Shown: positions 7,582 through 15,914, counted from the stretch's first letter. The stretch is DNA of 64,000 nt from Paractinoplanes ferrugineus (GCF_016862195.1 NZ_BOMM01000041.1:1-64000), one strand, 5' to 3'. The notes: generated from the sequence alone by a model not told the origin. Translations and numbers: made by a program.

Positions 7582-9600
7582 ATGCTCGACCACGTTTTCC
7601 GTCCGGGGACGATCGGCCGCCTGCGGCTGCCGCACCGGATCGTCATGGGGGCGATGCACCTCAACCTGGAGACCCGCGACGACGACGGCGCCGCCCTGGC
7701 GGCGTTCTACGCGGAACGGGTCCAGGGCGGAGCCGGTCTCATCGTCACCGGTGGCAGTGCGGTCAGCCCGGCCGGAGCCGGCGGTCCCGGCTACGGGGTT
7801 CTCACCGACCCCGCTCATCGATCGGCGCTGGGCACCGCCGTCCGCGCGGTCCACGAGGCCGGCGGCGCCATCGCCTCGCAGCTCTTCCACGCCGGGCGGT
7901 ACGCGCTGCCGGGTGTGCGTGGAGTGGACGGCCCGCCCCTCGCCCCCTCGGCCGTGCCCAGCCGCTTCGCCCGCAGCACTCCCCGGGAGATGACCCCGGA
8001 GGAGATCACCGGCACGATCGCGGATTTCGCCCGCGGGGCGGCCACCGCCCGCGCGCTCGGCTTCGACGCGGTCGAGGTGATGGGCTCCGAGGGCTACCTG
8101 ATCAACCAGTTCACGGCGCCGCTGACCAACCGGCGTACCGACGACTGGGGTGGTGACGCCGGACGGCGGCGCCGGTTCCCCCTGGCCGTCCTGCGGGCCG
8201 TGCGCGAAGCCGTCGGTCCGGACTTCCCCGTGCTGTTCCGGATCTCGGTGGCCGACCTGATCACCGGGGGCACCCCCGAGCTCGAGGTGCTCGACCTGGC
8301 CATCGCCCTCGCCGACGAGGCCGACGCCCTGGCGGTCGGAGTCGGCTGGCACGAGTCCCCGGTGCCGACGGTCCAGGCGCAGGTCCCGGCGGGCGCCTGG
8401 GCCCGGCACGCGGCCACGGTCAAACACGCGTTGGCGGCGGCCGGCCGGACCGGGGTGGCCGTGATCGCCGCCAACCGCTTCGACCGGCTCGAGCAGGCGG
8501 ACACCGTGCTGGCCGCCGGACAGGCCGATTTCGTGGCGATGGCCCGGCCGTTCCTCGCCGACCCCGCGATCGTCGCCAAGTCCCGGGCCGGGCGGGCCGG
8601 CGCCGTCGAGCTGTGCATCGCTTGCAACGAGGCCTGCATCGACCGCTCGTTCGGCGACGAGGTCGTCTCCTGCCTGGTCAACCCGCGGTCGGGACACGAA
8701 CTGGAATTTCCGGCCCACCGCACCAGCCGGCCGGCCCGGCGTTACGCGGTGATCGGCGCCGGGCCGGCCGGGCTGGAGGCCGCCCGCACGCTGGCCCGGG
8801 CCGGCCACCAGGTCGAGGTCTTCGAGGCCGCGGAGGGACCCGGCGGCCAGTTCCGGTTCGCCGCGATGGTGCCCGGCAAAGCCGCCTTCGGCGAAGCCAT
8901 CCGGCGGCGGGTCGGGGAACTGACCGAGCTCGGCGTCACCCTCCGGCTCGGCCACCGGGTCGACGCCGGCGACGTGCCCGCCCTGGCCGCGCTGGACGGC
9001 GTCGTGGTCACGACCGGGGTCCTTCCCCGGCGCCCGCGGCTGTCCGGGGCCGAGCTGCCCCACGTGCTGGACTACCCGGCGGCCTTCGCCGACCCGGCGG
9101 TGCTCGGCCCGCGGGTCGCGGTCATCGGCGGGGGCGGCATCGCGGTCGACCTCGCTCACCTGCTGACCGGCTCCGGCCGGGACCCGCTCACGGCCGGCGA
9201 TTTCCCAGCCGGCTGGGCGACGGCCGAGCGGTCCAAGGTCGACGTCACGATCATGCGCCGCTCCGGCCGGATCGGGGCCGGGGTCGGCGCGTCCACCCGC
9301 TGGGTGGTGCTGGCCGAGCTCCGGGCCGCGGGCGTACGGATGCTGACCGGCCTGGCGTACCGGGAGATCACCACCGCCGGCGTGAGCGTCGTGGACGGCG
9401 CGGGCGCCGAGTTCACGATCCCCGCGGACCATGTCGTGATGGCCGCCGGGCAGGTCGGTGACACCGCCGTCAGCGAGCTGTTGAGCGGCGCCGGGGTCCC
9501 GTTCGTCGCGGCCGGCGGGGCGGCCGCCGTGACCGCGCTGAACGCCGTCCGGGCCACCGCTGAAGGGCTGCGGGCCGCGCACGAGATCGCTCGTCGTTAG
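7582..9600 (+). CDS. 2,4-dienoyl-CoA reductase, FadH/OYE type (AnsM-like)
   Basis: A 672-aa iron-sulfur flavoenzyme. Residues 1-370 form an old-yellow-enzyme TIM barrel (FRPGTIGRLRLPHRI, substrate-loop QLFHAGR, FVAMARPFLADP). Four cysteines, Cys345, Cys348, Cys352 and Cys364, form the 4Fe-4S motif typical of FadH and trimethylamine dehydrogenase. The C-terminal half has two dinucleotide-binding motifs, VIGAGPAGLEAA and VIGGGGIAVD, for FAD and NAD(P)H. It follows the ChcA-like gene by 4 nt and ends the cassette. In the ansatrienin system a dienoyl-CoA reductase homologue is part of the CHC cassette, so the inferred substrate is a cyclohexadienylcarbonyl-CoA. An alternative is ordinary unsaturated fatty-acid degradation, less likely given the operon. 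Confidence 0.92.
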   Translation: MLDHVFRPGTIGRLRLPHRIVMGAMHLNLETRDDDGAALAAFYAERVQGGAGLIVTGGSAVSPAGAGGPGYGVLTDPAHRSALGTAVRAVHEAGGAIASQLFHAGRYALPGVRGVDGPPLAPSAVPSRFARSTPREMTPEEITGTIADFARGAATARALGFDAVEVMGSEGYLINQFTAPLTNRRTDDWGGDAGRRRRFPLAVLRAVREAVGPDFPVLFRISVADLITGGTPELEVLDLAIALADEADALAVGVGWHESPVPTVQAQVPAGAWARHAATVKHALAAAGRTGVAVIAANRFDRLEQADTVLAAGQADFVAMARPFLADPAIVAKSRAGRAGAVELCIACNEACIDRSFGDEVVSCLVNPRSGHELEFPAHRTSRPARRYAVIGAGPAGLEAARTLARAGHQVEVFEAAEGPGGQFRFAAMVPGKAAFGEAIRRRVGELTELGVTLRLGHRVDAGDVPALAALDGVVVTTGVLPRRPRLSGAELPHVLDYPAAFADPAVLGPRVAVIGGGGIAVDLAHLLTGSGRDPLTAGDFPAGWATAERSKVDVTIMRRSGRIGAGVGASTRWVVLAELRAAGVRMLTGLAYREITTAGVSVVDGAGAEFTIPADHVVMAAGQVGDTAVSELLSGAGVPFVAAGGAAAVTALNAVRATAEGLRAAHEIARR

Positions 9601-9616
9601 GGGTGCGTAGGGGTTC
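9598..9616 (+). promoter_or_regulatory. Candidate shared operator, copy 2
   Basis: TAGGGGTGCGTAGGGGTTC begins in the stop codon of the dienoyl-CoA reductase gene and contains two exact TAGGGGT units 10 bp apart. It shares 15 of 19 bases with the site at 2411-2429 and likewise precedes a new transcription unit (MFS/P450). A pathway-specific activator site is the simplest reading, unproven. Confidence 0.4.
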
Positions 9617-9681
9617 TGGACCGGCGTTGCCCTCTTGTTGACTGAGGGGGATTCGCCGTCTCCCTCCGAAAAGGACCCAGC

Positions 9682-9735
9682 GTGCCAAAGCTGCTTGTCG
9701 AGGACTTCCCCGTCCGGTGGGGAACCCGACGGTGA
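9682..9735 (+). CDS. Possible 17-codon leader peptide upstream of the MFS gene
   Basis: A GTG preceded by AAAAGGAC at good spacing opens a 17-codon frame (VPKLLVEDFPVRWGTRR) ending with TGA at 9733-9735. Its 3' half lies over a hairpin with arms TTCCCC and GGGGAA around a 7-nt loop (about 9706-9724). The ribosome binding site is better than that of the MFS gene, which starts 31 nt downstream. It could be a leader peptide controlling the exporter/P450 operon or a chance frame. Confidence 0.3.
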   Translation: MPKLLVEDFPVRWGTRR

Positions 9736-9766
9736 CGGCACTCCTTTCCGGACCGGGTGACCCGCG

Positions 9767-10999
9767 GTGAGCGGCGTCCGGGACCTGGCGAGAGTTCCCC
9801 GTCTGCCCCAACTCTTCCTCTGGTCGATGCTGGGCCGGCTCAACGTCTCGCTCCTGCCGGTCGGGCTGTCACTGATGCTGGTGCGCTGGAACGGCTCGTA
9901 CGGCATAGTCGGGGTGGTCGGCGGCGCCCTCACCCTGGGACAGGCGGTAGCGGGCCCGCTGCGCGGCCGGGCCGCGGATCGCGGCTCCACCCGCCGGCTT
10001 CTGGTGATCACCGGCATCGCGTACGCGATCGGCCTCGCCGTGATCGTGACGCTGGTGGCGACGTTGCCCGCGGGCGGCTGGCCGGTGGTCGTCGCCGTCG
10101 CGGTCGTCACCGGGTTGACCGCGGTCCCGGTATCGCAGATCAGCCGGGCGACGTGGCCCAGAGTGGTGGGGCCGGAGCTGACCCGCACGCTCTACACGGC
10201 CGAGGCGACCGCCTCCGAGGTGATCACCACCACCGGGCCACTGCTCGCCGCCCTGATCATCGGCGTTGCCGGGCCGGCCTGGGCGGTCCTCGTCACGGCC
10301 CTCGTCGCCCTGCTCTCGGCGCTCCTGTTCGCCGCTGCGCTCGGCCGGGCCGGTCTCGGTGCGGAACGCCTGCCGTCCCGCACCGAATCGGCCGCCCAGC
10401 GGTCCCTGCTCACCGAGCGGCGCTTCGTCCAGGTGGTCGTCATCTCGATGCTGGTGATGGCCGCGATCTTCACCGTCAACCTGTCGGTGGTGGCCTGGAC
10501 GCAGAACATCGGCCGTCCCGCCCTGTCCGGGGTGCTGATCGCCGGCTGGACCGGGGGTTCCCTGGCCGGCGGCATCGCGGTGAGCACCTTCGCCCGGCGA
10601 GTGCCCCGGGCGCCGAGGGTGGCCGGGCTCACGATCGGGATGGCCGTGCTGGCCGTCCTGTTGCCGCCGGTCGTGACCACGTCACCGATCGGGGTCATCG
10701 CCGTGGTGCTGTTCCTCGGCGGCACCGCCATCGCGCCCACCCTGGCGGCCAACTTCGAGGAGGTGGCCGAGTCCGCGCCCCGCGAACGCCGGGCGGAGGC
10801 GTTCGGCTGGCTGGCCACCGCCAGCACCGGCGGCGCCGCGTCGAGCCTCCCGCTGGCCGGGGTGCTGATCGACCGGTCCGGGCCCGCGGCAGCGGTCGCC
10901 GCCGGGGCCGCTCTGGTCCTGGTCGCCCTGGTGCTCACCCTCCTGAGCCCTCGACCACAGGTGCCGCAGAACGACAGGGTCGAAGGAGCGAACGCATGA
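9767..10999 (+). CDS. MFS transporter, probable polyketide exporter
   Basis: A 410-aa membrane protein with about twelve hydrophobic segments and the loop RGRAADRGSTRR between helices 2 and 3, as in the major facilitator superfamily. The GTG start at 9767 is forced by an in-frame TGA at 9758. The P450 gene begins inside its last codons (ATGA overlap), so the two form one operon. Position at the end of the PKS cluster suggests export of, or self-protection against, the product; the substrate cannot be read from sequence. Confidence 0.88.
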   Translation: MSGVRDLARVPRLPQLFLWSMLGRLNVSLLPVGLSLMLVRWNGSYGIVGVVGGALTLGQAVAGPLRGRAADRGSTRRLLVITGIAYAIGLAVIVTLVATLPAGGWPVVVAVAVVTGLTAVPVSQISRATWPRVVGPELTRTLYTAEATASEVITTTGPLLAALIIGVAGPAWAVLVTALVALLSALLFAAALGRAGLGAERLPSRTESAAQRSLLTERRFVQVVVISMLVMAAIFTVNLSVVAWTQNIGRPALSGVLIAGWTGGSLAGGIAVSTFARRVPRAPRVAGLTIGMAVLAVLLPPVVTTSPIGVIAVVLFLGGTAIAPTLAANFEEVAESAPRERRAEAFGWLATASTGGAASSLPLAGVLIDRSGPAAAVAAGAALVLVALVLTLLSPRPQVPQNDRVEGANA

Positions 11000-12210
11000 C
11001 CCCGACCACCCGGCCGACTACCTATCCGATGAGCAGAGCACCCGGCTGCCCGATGGACCCGCCCCCGCGGTACGCCGAGCTACGGGCCAAGGAGCCGGTC
11101 TCCCGGGCCACCCTCTGGGACGGCACCTCGGCTTGGCTGATCAGCCGGCAGGACGACATCCGCGCGCTCCTGTCCGACTCACGGGTCGTTGTCGACGCTC
11201 TCAGTCCGGGCTTCCCCTGGCTCAGCGAGCTGTCGAAGGCGGTCTGCAGCGCCGCCGACGGGCAGCGGTCCCCCGGCCGGATGGACCCGCCCGAACACAC
11301 CGAGATGCGCCGGATGCTGGCCCCCCACTTCCTGGTCAAGCGGGTTCGCGCGCTGCGTCCGGCAACCGAGGAACTGGTCGACGGCCTGATCGATCAGCTA
11401 CTGGCCGGGCCACGGCCGGTCGACCTGGTGCCGGCCCTGGCGAAACCCGTGCCATCCACAGTGGTCGGCTGGGTGCTGGGTCTGCCGCCGGATCGGCGGG
11501 CGAGCTTCGACGCGGCCACGGCCCGGCTGTTCGACGGGAACGGCACCCCGGAGACGGCCCTGGCCGCCCGCAACGACTTCGTCGCCCAGCTGGTCGACCT
11601 GGTCGAATTCCGGTCCAGGGAGCCGGACGACGGCCTGGTCAGTCGGCTGATCGGGTTCACTGCCGAGGGCAGGCTGTCGCGGCCGTCGCTGCTCCTGCAG
11701 ATCACCCTTCTGGTCGCGGCCGGCTACGACACCACGGTCAAGATGATCTCGACCGGAGTACTCGCCCTGCTCTGCCACCCCGAGCAGGCCGCCCTGCTGA
11801 CGGCCGGGCCGGAGCGGGCCGAGGACGCGACCGAGGAACTGCTGCGTTATCTCACCGTCGCCGAGTTCGCGCCCAAGCGGGTGGCCACCGCCGACCTCGA
11901 GATCGGCGGCCAGGTGATAAAGGCCGGCGAGGGCATCATCTGCCTGATCAGCTCAGCCAACCGTGACGAGGCCGTCTATGAGCACCCGGACGTGCTCAAC
12001 ATCGATCAGGCCGCCCGCAAGCACCTGGCCTTCGGCTTCGGGGTCGATCTCTGCGTGGGGCACACCCTGGCCCGGATGGAGCTGGAGGTCGTCTACGGCG
12101 CGCTGTTCCGCCGGTTGCCGGGCCTGCGGCTGGCGGTCCCGTTCGAGGACGTCCCGTTCTCCGGCAGCCTCGACGTCCAGGGTGTCAGGAGTCTGCCCGT
12201 CACCTGGTGA
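10996..12210 (+). CDS. Cytochrome P450 (tailoring hydroxylase candidate)
   Basis: A 404-aa soluble bacterial P450. The oxygen-activating I-helix has AAGYDTTVK (the usual A/G-G-x-D/E-T-T), and a helix K-like EELLRYL precedes the heme loop FGFGVDLCVGH with Cys353 as the iron ligand. The common His two residues before Cys is Asp here, a tolerated variant. ATGA overlap with the MFS gene indicates coupled translation. In this setting it probably oxidises the finished polyketide. No ferredoxin or ferredoxin reductase gene is adjacent, so redox partners must come from elsewhere. Confidence 0.92.
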   Translation: MTPTTRPTTYPMSRAPGCPMDPPPRYAELRAKEPVSRATLWDGTSAWLISRQDDIRALLSDSRVVVDALSPGFPWLSELSKAVCSAADGQRSPGRMDPPEHTEMRRMLAPHFLVKRVRALRPATEELVDGLIDQLLAGPRPVDLVPALAKPVPSTVVGWVLGLPPDRRASFDAATARLFDGNGTPETALAARNDFVAQLVDLVEFRSREPDDGLVSRLIGFTAEGRLSRPSLLLQITLLVAAGYDTTVKMISTGVLALLCHPEQAALLTAGPERAEDATEELLRYLTVAEFAPKRVATADLEIGGQVIKAGEGIICLISSANRDEAVYEHPDVLNIDQAARKHLAFGFGVDLCVGHTLARMELEVVYGALFRRLPGLRLAVPFEDVPFSGSLDVQGVRSLPVTW

Positions 12211-12323
12211 ACCGACCCGGCCTGGCCGCCCCGCCGGACCGGGCCCGGAACGTCAGCCGCGGCCGTCGGTGCTGGAGCCGGTCGAGCTTCGCCCGCACCG
12301 AGGTGGATTCGCGCGGTTCGGAT

Positions 12324-12677
12324 TCACGGCGGCTGTCCGGTGACCAACGGCGTCTCGGCGCGGAAGCTGTGACCGCGCTGCTCGCCGAGGCCGCAGTAGG
12401 GGCGGAAGTTGTAAATCAAAGGGTTCCAGGCCGCCGGGTCGATGTGATCGGTGCCGGGTACGACGATGCGGGAATCGGCGTGCACCGCGACGACGTGGGC
12501 CTCGACGACGAGGAACTCACCGCCGGCGTCGGTCCGGATGCCCGCCGCGCGGGCTTCCAGTCGCAGCGGACATCCGGCAACCCGTCCGGCCCCCCACCGG
12601 CGGCACCCTCGCCACGGATGCCGTCTCGGCGCGGCGGTCGCCGGGTTCGCTTCACCGGCGGCAGGTTGCGACACCAC
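12324..12677 (-). pseudogene. Flavin reductase family remnant (C-terminal half only)
   Basis: About the last 85 residues resemble the C-terminal half of FMN-binding split-barrel flavin reductases: GRVAGCPLRLEA, VVAVHADSRIVVPG, HIDPAAWNPLIYNF and a final GLGEQRGHSF. The N-terminal barrel with the flavin-binding strands is missing; the frame upstream is low-complexity Arg/Pro sequence. Most likely a truncated gene at the edge of the polyketide cluster, inactive. Confidence 0.5.
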
Positions 12678-13030
12678 GACGCCGCGCTCCCGACGGTGCG
12701 CTGGTCCCTTCCCGCCCCGCTCGGGATTCGCGGCGTCATCGCGGACCTGCTCTCCCCCGACCCGTCGGCACCTACGGCGGTCGACGAGCGGGGTCGCTCG
12801 GCGCAGCTCTTCGTCGTCGGCGCCCGGGTCCGCTCCGGCGACACCGAACGCCGCCTGACCGGCGCCGGCCGCGACGTCTACGCCATCAGCGGGCCGCTCG
12901 CGGTGGAAGCAGTCGACCGGATCCTCACCGGGCGCACCCGGGCGCGGGCGGGATCGTGTCCGCCGGTGCGGTCTTCGACGCCCCGGACTTCCTCACCGCC
13001 CTGTCCGCGCACCTGAAGCCGCACACCTGA
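12645..13030 (+). pseudogene. Saccharopine-dehydrogenase-like (enoyl reductase) remnant, frameshifted
   Basis: The + strand encodes a C-terminal fragment (VRFTGGRLRHHDA, SAQLFVVGARVRSG, GAGRDVYAISGPLAVEAVDR) like the end of saccharopine-dehydrogenase-family oxidoreductases. Near 12945 the coding frame shifts, and the expected tail continues in another frame as GIVSAGAVFDAPDFLTALSA to a TGA at 13028-13030. The N-terminal Rossmann domain is absent. A truncated, frameshifted relic, lying tail against tail with the flavin reductase remnant. Confidence 0.45.
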
Positions 13031-13069
13031 GCGTCCCCCGGCGCCGGCGGTCCAGTGGTGCGGGTGCCG

Positions 13070-14275
13070 TCAATCGGTGCGGGCGGGCGGGCCGAGGGCG
13101 ACCAGATCGGTGCCGTCGAGGTAGACGAGCCGGTCGTGGCTGATCAGCGCGGGGCCCGGGGTGGGCTTGGTCCAGCGGACTCCGCCGAACGGGCTGTAGA
13201 GCGTCAGTCCCGCTCCGGAGCGGACCAGCCACAGGGAGCCGGAGACGGTGCCCCACGGGCGGTTGTCGTCGGGCGGCGCGATCGCCGCGGATCGGACGTC
13301 GGTGCCCTCCCGGGAGCGGTATCCGGCCCCGGGCGTCCAGGTCAGCGTGCCGTAATCGCCGGTGAGTAGATATTCGCCGGGGTCGAGGGCGCGCGGGGAG
13401 ACCATCCCCGAGTACGAGTCGAGCGTCTCGAGCGCCCCGTCGACGGGTATCCGCGGGTTGTCGTAGGCGGTCAGCAGGCGAGCCGGGTCGTAGGTGCAGG
13501 CGGCGGCGGGGCGGGCCGGGTCGCGCCAGTGGAAGGCGCGGGTCCAGAGGATCGTGCCGTCGGCGACGCCGCGGAAGGTGGCCGTGCACGACGGCGGCGT
13601 GGGCGGGGTGAAGAGCATGGCCCGGTAGAGGCTGGGGAGGACGCGCGTCCCGGCGCCGGCCGGCGTGGTCAGCGTCCAGCGGCTGCTGCCGGTCGCCGCG
13701 TCGAGCATGGTGAGGGTGCGGCCGGCGAGGAAGTAGACACAGCCGCAGTTGCGGTCGGTGCCGGTCAGGGTGCCGCCGGCGCTCATCCGCCGGGTCCACC
13801 GGGCAGTGCCGGTGAGCATGTCGACCCCGGTCAGGTCGCAGCCCTCGGCGGAGCAGTTCGCCACGACGCCCTCGTCGGTGACCGCGGCCGCCTGCCGGCC
13901 CGGCCGCGCCCAGAGGGTGTGCCCGTCGAAGAGCGACAAGGCGAGCACGGAGCTCGTGCCCCGCGCCACCACGGCCTGGTCGGTGACGGTCAGCGAACCG
14001 GCCACGGCCGGGTGGCCGGGCGGCAGGTCGATCACCCAGCGCTGAATGCCCCGGGCCACGTCGATCGAGACGAGCCGCCGGCCCTGCCCGATCAAGCCCG
14101 CCTGGGTATCGGTGAACTGCCAGGCCGGACCGCTCGTCGCGGGCAGCGGTGCGGGGAGCCGCCACTTCTCGGTCAGCGGCCCGTCGTCGGCGAGGCTCGA
14201 CTCGCGCGACCCCATGCATCCGGCGGACACGGCGAGGACGGCGGCCAGCGTGAGGATCATCGATCGGCGTGCCAT
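13070..14275 (-). CDS. Exported PQQ-like beta-propeller repeat protein
   Basis: A 401-aa protein with an N-terminal export signal (MARRSMILTLAAVLAVSAGC) and a lipobox-like SAGC, so probably a lipoprotein although the -3 residue is not Leu. The rest is built from repeats such as RLVSIDVARGIQRWVIDLP, SLFDGHTLWARP and DMLTGTARWTRR, the [A-D]-G-x-x-x-W pattern of PQQ-binding-like eight-bladed propellers. The start at 14275 was chosen because it places the signal peptide at the N-terminus; the frame is open further upstream without signal features. No dehydrogenase motifs are visible, so it is more likely a binding or scaffold protein than a quinoprotein enzyme. Confidence 0.75.
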   Translation of the reverse strand: MARRSMILTLAAVLAVSAGCMGSRESSLADDGPLTEKWRLPAPLPATSGPAWQFTDTQAGLIGQGRRLVSIDVARGIQRWVIDLPPGHPAVAGSLTVTDQAVVARGTSSVLALSLFDGHTLWARPGRQAAAVTDEGVVANCSAEGCDLTGVDMLTGTARWTRRMSAGGTLTGTDRNCGCVYFLAGRTLTMLDAATGSSRWTLTTPAGAGTRVLPSLYRAMLFTPPTPPSCTATFRGVADGTILWTRAFHWRDPARPAAACTYDPARLLTAYDNPRIPVDGALETLDSYSGMVSPRALDPGEYLLTGDYGTLTWTPGAGYRSREGTDVRSAAIAPPDDNRPWGTVSGSLWLVRSGAGLTLYSPFGGVRWTKPTPGPALISHDRLVYLDGTDLVALGPPARTD

Positions 14276-14379
14276 CGGATCAGCATTCCCCGTCGGCGCA
14301 ACCGTCCGGTCACGGACGGGCGCGGGTTCGGGCACGGCCGCCCGTTCCGGACGGCGTGGATGCCGCCTTCGCGCCCGGT

Positions 14380-14982
14380 TCATCTCTCGTCGGCGAGAAT
14401 TCCCGTGCCCAGTTGCGACGCGAGTAGGGCGTCCATCGCGTCGTCGACGAGGACTTCGCCCTGCTCCCGGGTGATGCGCCGAGACGTGATGAGGGCGGCG
14501 GTCCCCTGCATCGCCGCCGCGAACAGCAGCTTGAACCGTTCCCGGTGCTGGCCGCCGGCACCGGCGTTCGAGTTAGCCACCAGCCCGTCGTCGAGCAGCG
14601 TGAACAGGCGCACCGCGGCGTCGGTGACCGGCCCGGGCACCTCGTTCGACTTCGCCGCGAACATCAACTCCATGAGCGCCGCGTTGTCCACGGCGAAGTC
14701 CACGTACGCCCGCCCGACCAGGCGGAACCGCTCACGGACCGGGGCCGGCACATGCAGTGCCACTCCGATCTTCTCGGCCATCCGCTCGAAGCCCTGAACG
14801 GCGAGCGCGTCCAGCAGGGCCTGCCGGTCGATGAAGTGACTGCGGGGCGCGCCGTGGCTGACCCCGGCCTGCCGGGCGAGCTCTCGCAGCGACAGGCCGT
14901 CCACGCCCCCGGCACGCAGCATGACCTCCGCCTGATCGAGCAGGACCGCACGCAGATTGCCGTGGTGGAAGGGCCGCCTCAT
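14380..14982 (-). CDS. TetR-family transcriptional regulator
   Basis: A 200-aa TetR regulator: residues 1-55 contain the helix-turn-helix LSLRELARQAGVSHGAPRSH, and the rest is an all-helical ligand-binding domain of usual length with WHG-like features. It is divergent from an SDR gene across an 80-bp region that carries three regularly spaced copies of one palindrome overlapping the SDR promoter, so it most likely represses both genes until a small ligand binds. The ligand is unknown but may be the SDR substrate. Confidence 0.93.
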   Translation of the reverse strand: MRRPFHHGNLRAVLLDQAEVMLRAGGVDGLSLRELARQAGVSHGAPRSHFIDRQALLDALAVQGFERMAEKIGVALHVPAPVRERFRLVGRAYVDFAVDNAALMELMFAAKSNEVPGPVTDAAVRLFTLLDDGLVANSNAGAGGQHRERFKLLFAAAMQGTAALITSRRITREQGEVLVDDAMDALLASQLGTGILADER

Positions 14983-15003
14983 GATCCGAGCATACCGTAA
15001 CGA

Positions 15004-15052
15004 TAGTCACTGCCTACTTTCTAGACATTGACTATTTTATAGACACTGCCTA
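15004..15052. promoter_or_regulatory. Three TetR-type palindromic operators over the SDR promoter
   Basis: Three 13-bp sites, TAGTCACTGCCTA (15004-15016), TAGACATTGACTA (15022-15034) and TAGACACTGCCTA (15040-15052), follow the symmetric pattern TAGnCAnTGnCTA and repeat every 18 bp. A sigma-70 type promoter overlaps them: TTGACT at 15028-15033, 17-bp spacer, TAGCTT at 15051-15056, which puts the transcript start at or next to the ATG at 15063 (leaderless). Binding by the adjacent TetR protein is inferred from position and symmetry. Confidence 0.8.
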
Positions 15053-15062
15053 GCTTAGATAC

Positions 15063-15914
15063 ATGATCACTTTGCCTGACCTGACCGGGCGCACCGTCGT
15101 CATCACCGGCGCGTCCAGCGGCATCGGCCTGGCCACCGCGCACGCCTTCGGAGCCGCCCACGCCCGCGTCGTTCTCGCCGTCCGCGACACGGCGAAGGGG
15201 ACGGCGGCGGCGGCGTCCATCCCCGGCGAGACCGACGTACGCCATCTCGACCTCGCCGACCTCGACTCGGTGCGCCGCTTCGCCGACCGCTGGTCCGACC
15301 CGATCCACATCCTGGTCAACAACGCCGGCGTCTCCTCGCCGACCCGGCAACAAACCAGGGACGGCTTCGAGCTGCAGTTCGGCACCAACCACCTCGGCCC
15401 GTTCGCGCTCACCAACCTGCTGCTCCCGCACGTCACCGGACGCGTCGTCGCGCTCTCCTCCCAAGCGGAGCGGACCGGACGGATCAACTTCGACGACCTC
15501 AACTTCGAGCGGACCCCCTACCAGGAGTCCCGGGCCTACGCGGCGGCCAAGCTCGCGAACCTGCTCTTCATCACCGAACTGCAGCGCCGCCTCACCGAAG
15601 CCGGCTCGCCGGTCCTGGCCGCCGCCGCGCACCCGGGCCTCGTCGCCACCCCAATGACCACGGGAAGCGGCGGCACCCTGACCCGGCTCATCGTCCGCCA
15701 CCTGGCCCAGAGCCCGGCGCAGGGCGCGCTCCCCGTGCTGTTCGCCGCCACCGCCGACATCCCCCCGGGCTCGTTCACCGGCCCCGAACACGCGATGCAT
15801 ATGCGCGGCGGCGCCGAGCTCATCGGCCGCTCCAAGCACTCCAAGAACCCGGAACTCGCCCGCCGCTTGTGGACGGTGTCCGAGGACCTGACCGGAATCA
15901 AGTTCGGGCTCTGA
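15063..15914 (+). CDS. Short-chain dehydrogenase/reductase (retinol-dehydrogenase-like SDR)
   Basis: A 283-aa classical SDR: TGASSGIG cofactor motif, NNAG in the LVNNAGVSS strand, catalytic Ser in ALSSQAERTG and YAAAK (Tyr-x3-Lys). The spacing and the C-terminal region resemble the subgroup annotated as retinol/protochlorophyllide-type oxidoreductases, but the substrate cannot be assigned. It is transcribed away from the TetR gene, probably from a leaderless promoter covered by three operators, so it is likely induced by a compound that it helps to convert. Confidence 0.92.
   Translation: MITLPDLTGRTVVITGASSGIGLATAHAFGAAHARVVLAVRDTAKGTAAAASIPGETDVRHLDLADLDSVRRFADRWSDPIHILVNNAGVSSPTRQQTRDGFELQFGTNHLGPFALTNLLLPHVTGRVVALSSQAERTGRINFDDLNFERTPYQESRAYAAAKLANLLFITELQRRLTEAGSPVLAAAAHPGLVATPMTTGSGGTLTRLIVRHLAQSPAQGALPVLFAATADIPPGSFTGPEHAMHMRGGAELIGRSKHSKNPELARRLWTVSEDLTGIKFGL

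Noticed and set aside
7582..9600. FadH for ordinary unsaturated fatty-acid degradation
   Set aside because: The family fits, but the 4-nt spacing to the ChcA-like gene and the cassette context favour the starter-unit pathway.
2573..9600. Cassette for the 3,4-dihydroxycyclohexanecarboxylate starter of FK506/rapamycin type
   Set aside because: That route needs an FkbO/RapK-type chorismatase, which is not present; the enoyl reductases fit CHC better.
7489..10188. Long minus-strand frame across the dienoyl-CoA reductase
   Set aside because: Same high-GC shadow effect; the plus strand has an intact Fe-S flavoenzyme.
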